Source: an uncultured Oscillospiraceae bacterium
GTDB taxonomy: Bacteria; Bacillota; Clostridia; Oscillospirales; Oscillospiraceae
Reading direction: 5' to 3'
DNA: 5,900 nucleotides
NCBI GenBank assembly: GCA_937915075.1
Contig: CALDMA010000344.1
Location: 1-5,900, forward strand
A program made the position numbers and the translations under genes. This document shows, piece after piece, positions 5,829-5,900 of the stretch (position 1 is its first letter; the number at the start of each line of letters is the position of its first letter). The notes beneath the pieces were generated by a model that worked only from the letters and a program-made list of their open reading frames with translations, did no database searches and was not told where the DNA came from.

Positions 5829-5900
5829 CCGTTTTATAGAGGCCAGGCGCCTCTGCCCGCTGCTCTTGCCTCACTGCCCCCGTCGAAACCGGTACGCCCC

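Larger units (their letters stand above)
5552..5900 (-). ncRNA. ssrA: tmRNA (transfer-messenger RNA), apparently missing only its first base at the window edge
   Basis: tmRNA rescues ribosomes stalled on broken mRNAs: alanine-charged, it enters the A site with SmpB and then serves as template for a degradation tag. On the minus strand the visible 5' end reads GGGGCGTACCGGTTTCGACG, the hallmark tmRNA start with the GTTTCGAC D-loop analogue. The 3' end has a T-arm GGGGG-TTCAACT-CCCCC (5563-5579), acceptor strand CGCCTCC (5556-5562), discriminator A and encoded CCA (5552-5554). The acceptor pairs as GGGGGCG with CGCCTCC, including the G3-U70 pair that alanyl-tRNA synthetase recognises. This requires one more G just beyond position 5900. 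A tag frame lies in the middle and a terminator follows. The promoter is outside the window. Confidence 0.96.

Overview
The window looks like the end of a prophage (or prophage remnant) inserted at the 3' end of the chromosomal tmRNA gene of a moderately high-GC Gram-positive gut-type bacterium. My best guess is the class Clostridia, around Oscillospiraceae/Ruminococcaceae. This rests on strong AGGAGG-type ribosome binding sites, the style of the phage genes and the form of the tmRNA, not on any database search.

Layout. (1) Positions 1-4601 (+) hold the last 1532 codons of a giant phage 'polyvalent' protein that is already open at the left edge. In order it carries a barrel-like large-polyvalent-protein-associated domain, an ADP-ribosyltransferase of the ART-PolyVal type, a long helical region, a conserved LNPRTHIRN segment, hydrophobic helices and a C-terminal EF-hand-like calcium loop. 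(2) Positions 4614-4802 (+) encode a 62-residue sigma-region-4-like helix-turn-helix protein. Its ribosome binding site overlaps the giant gene's stop codon, so the two form one operon. (3) A strong intrinsic terminator at 4818-4864 ends that operon. (4) Positions 4925-5314 (+) encode a small phage protein of a recognisable family (start MAEFASRGVANAG) whose C-terminus seems cut short by a GC-rich hairpin. (5) Positions 5315-5551 have no protein gene. They contain a good minus-strand promoter that would drive a candidate RNA of about 90 nt running back to the hairpin, an imperfect palindrome, short GTGTGCATTTT repeats and the ssrA terminator. (6) Positions 5552-5900 (-) are the tmRNA gene ssrA, complete except for what appears to be one 5' base beyond the edge.

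How it fits together. The giant protein is probably a virion or head-associated protein delivered with phage DNA, with the ART as a host-modifying effector. The helix-turn-helix gene may regulate transcription. The ssrA 3' end, with its T-arm and encoded CCA, is a classic integrase target, so everything to its left is read as phage-derived. The most interesting points are the ART cassette with a composition shift and near-identical flanking repeats, the candidate small RNA at the prophage edge, and the tmRNA tag ending in LAAA. All family assignments are from memory of motifs and were not checked by search.
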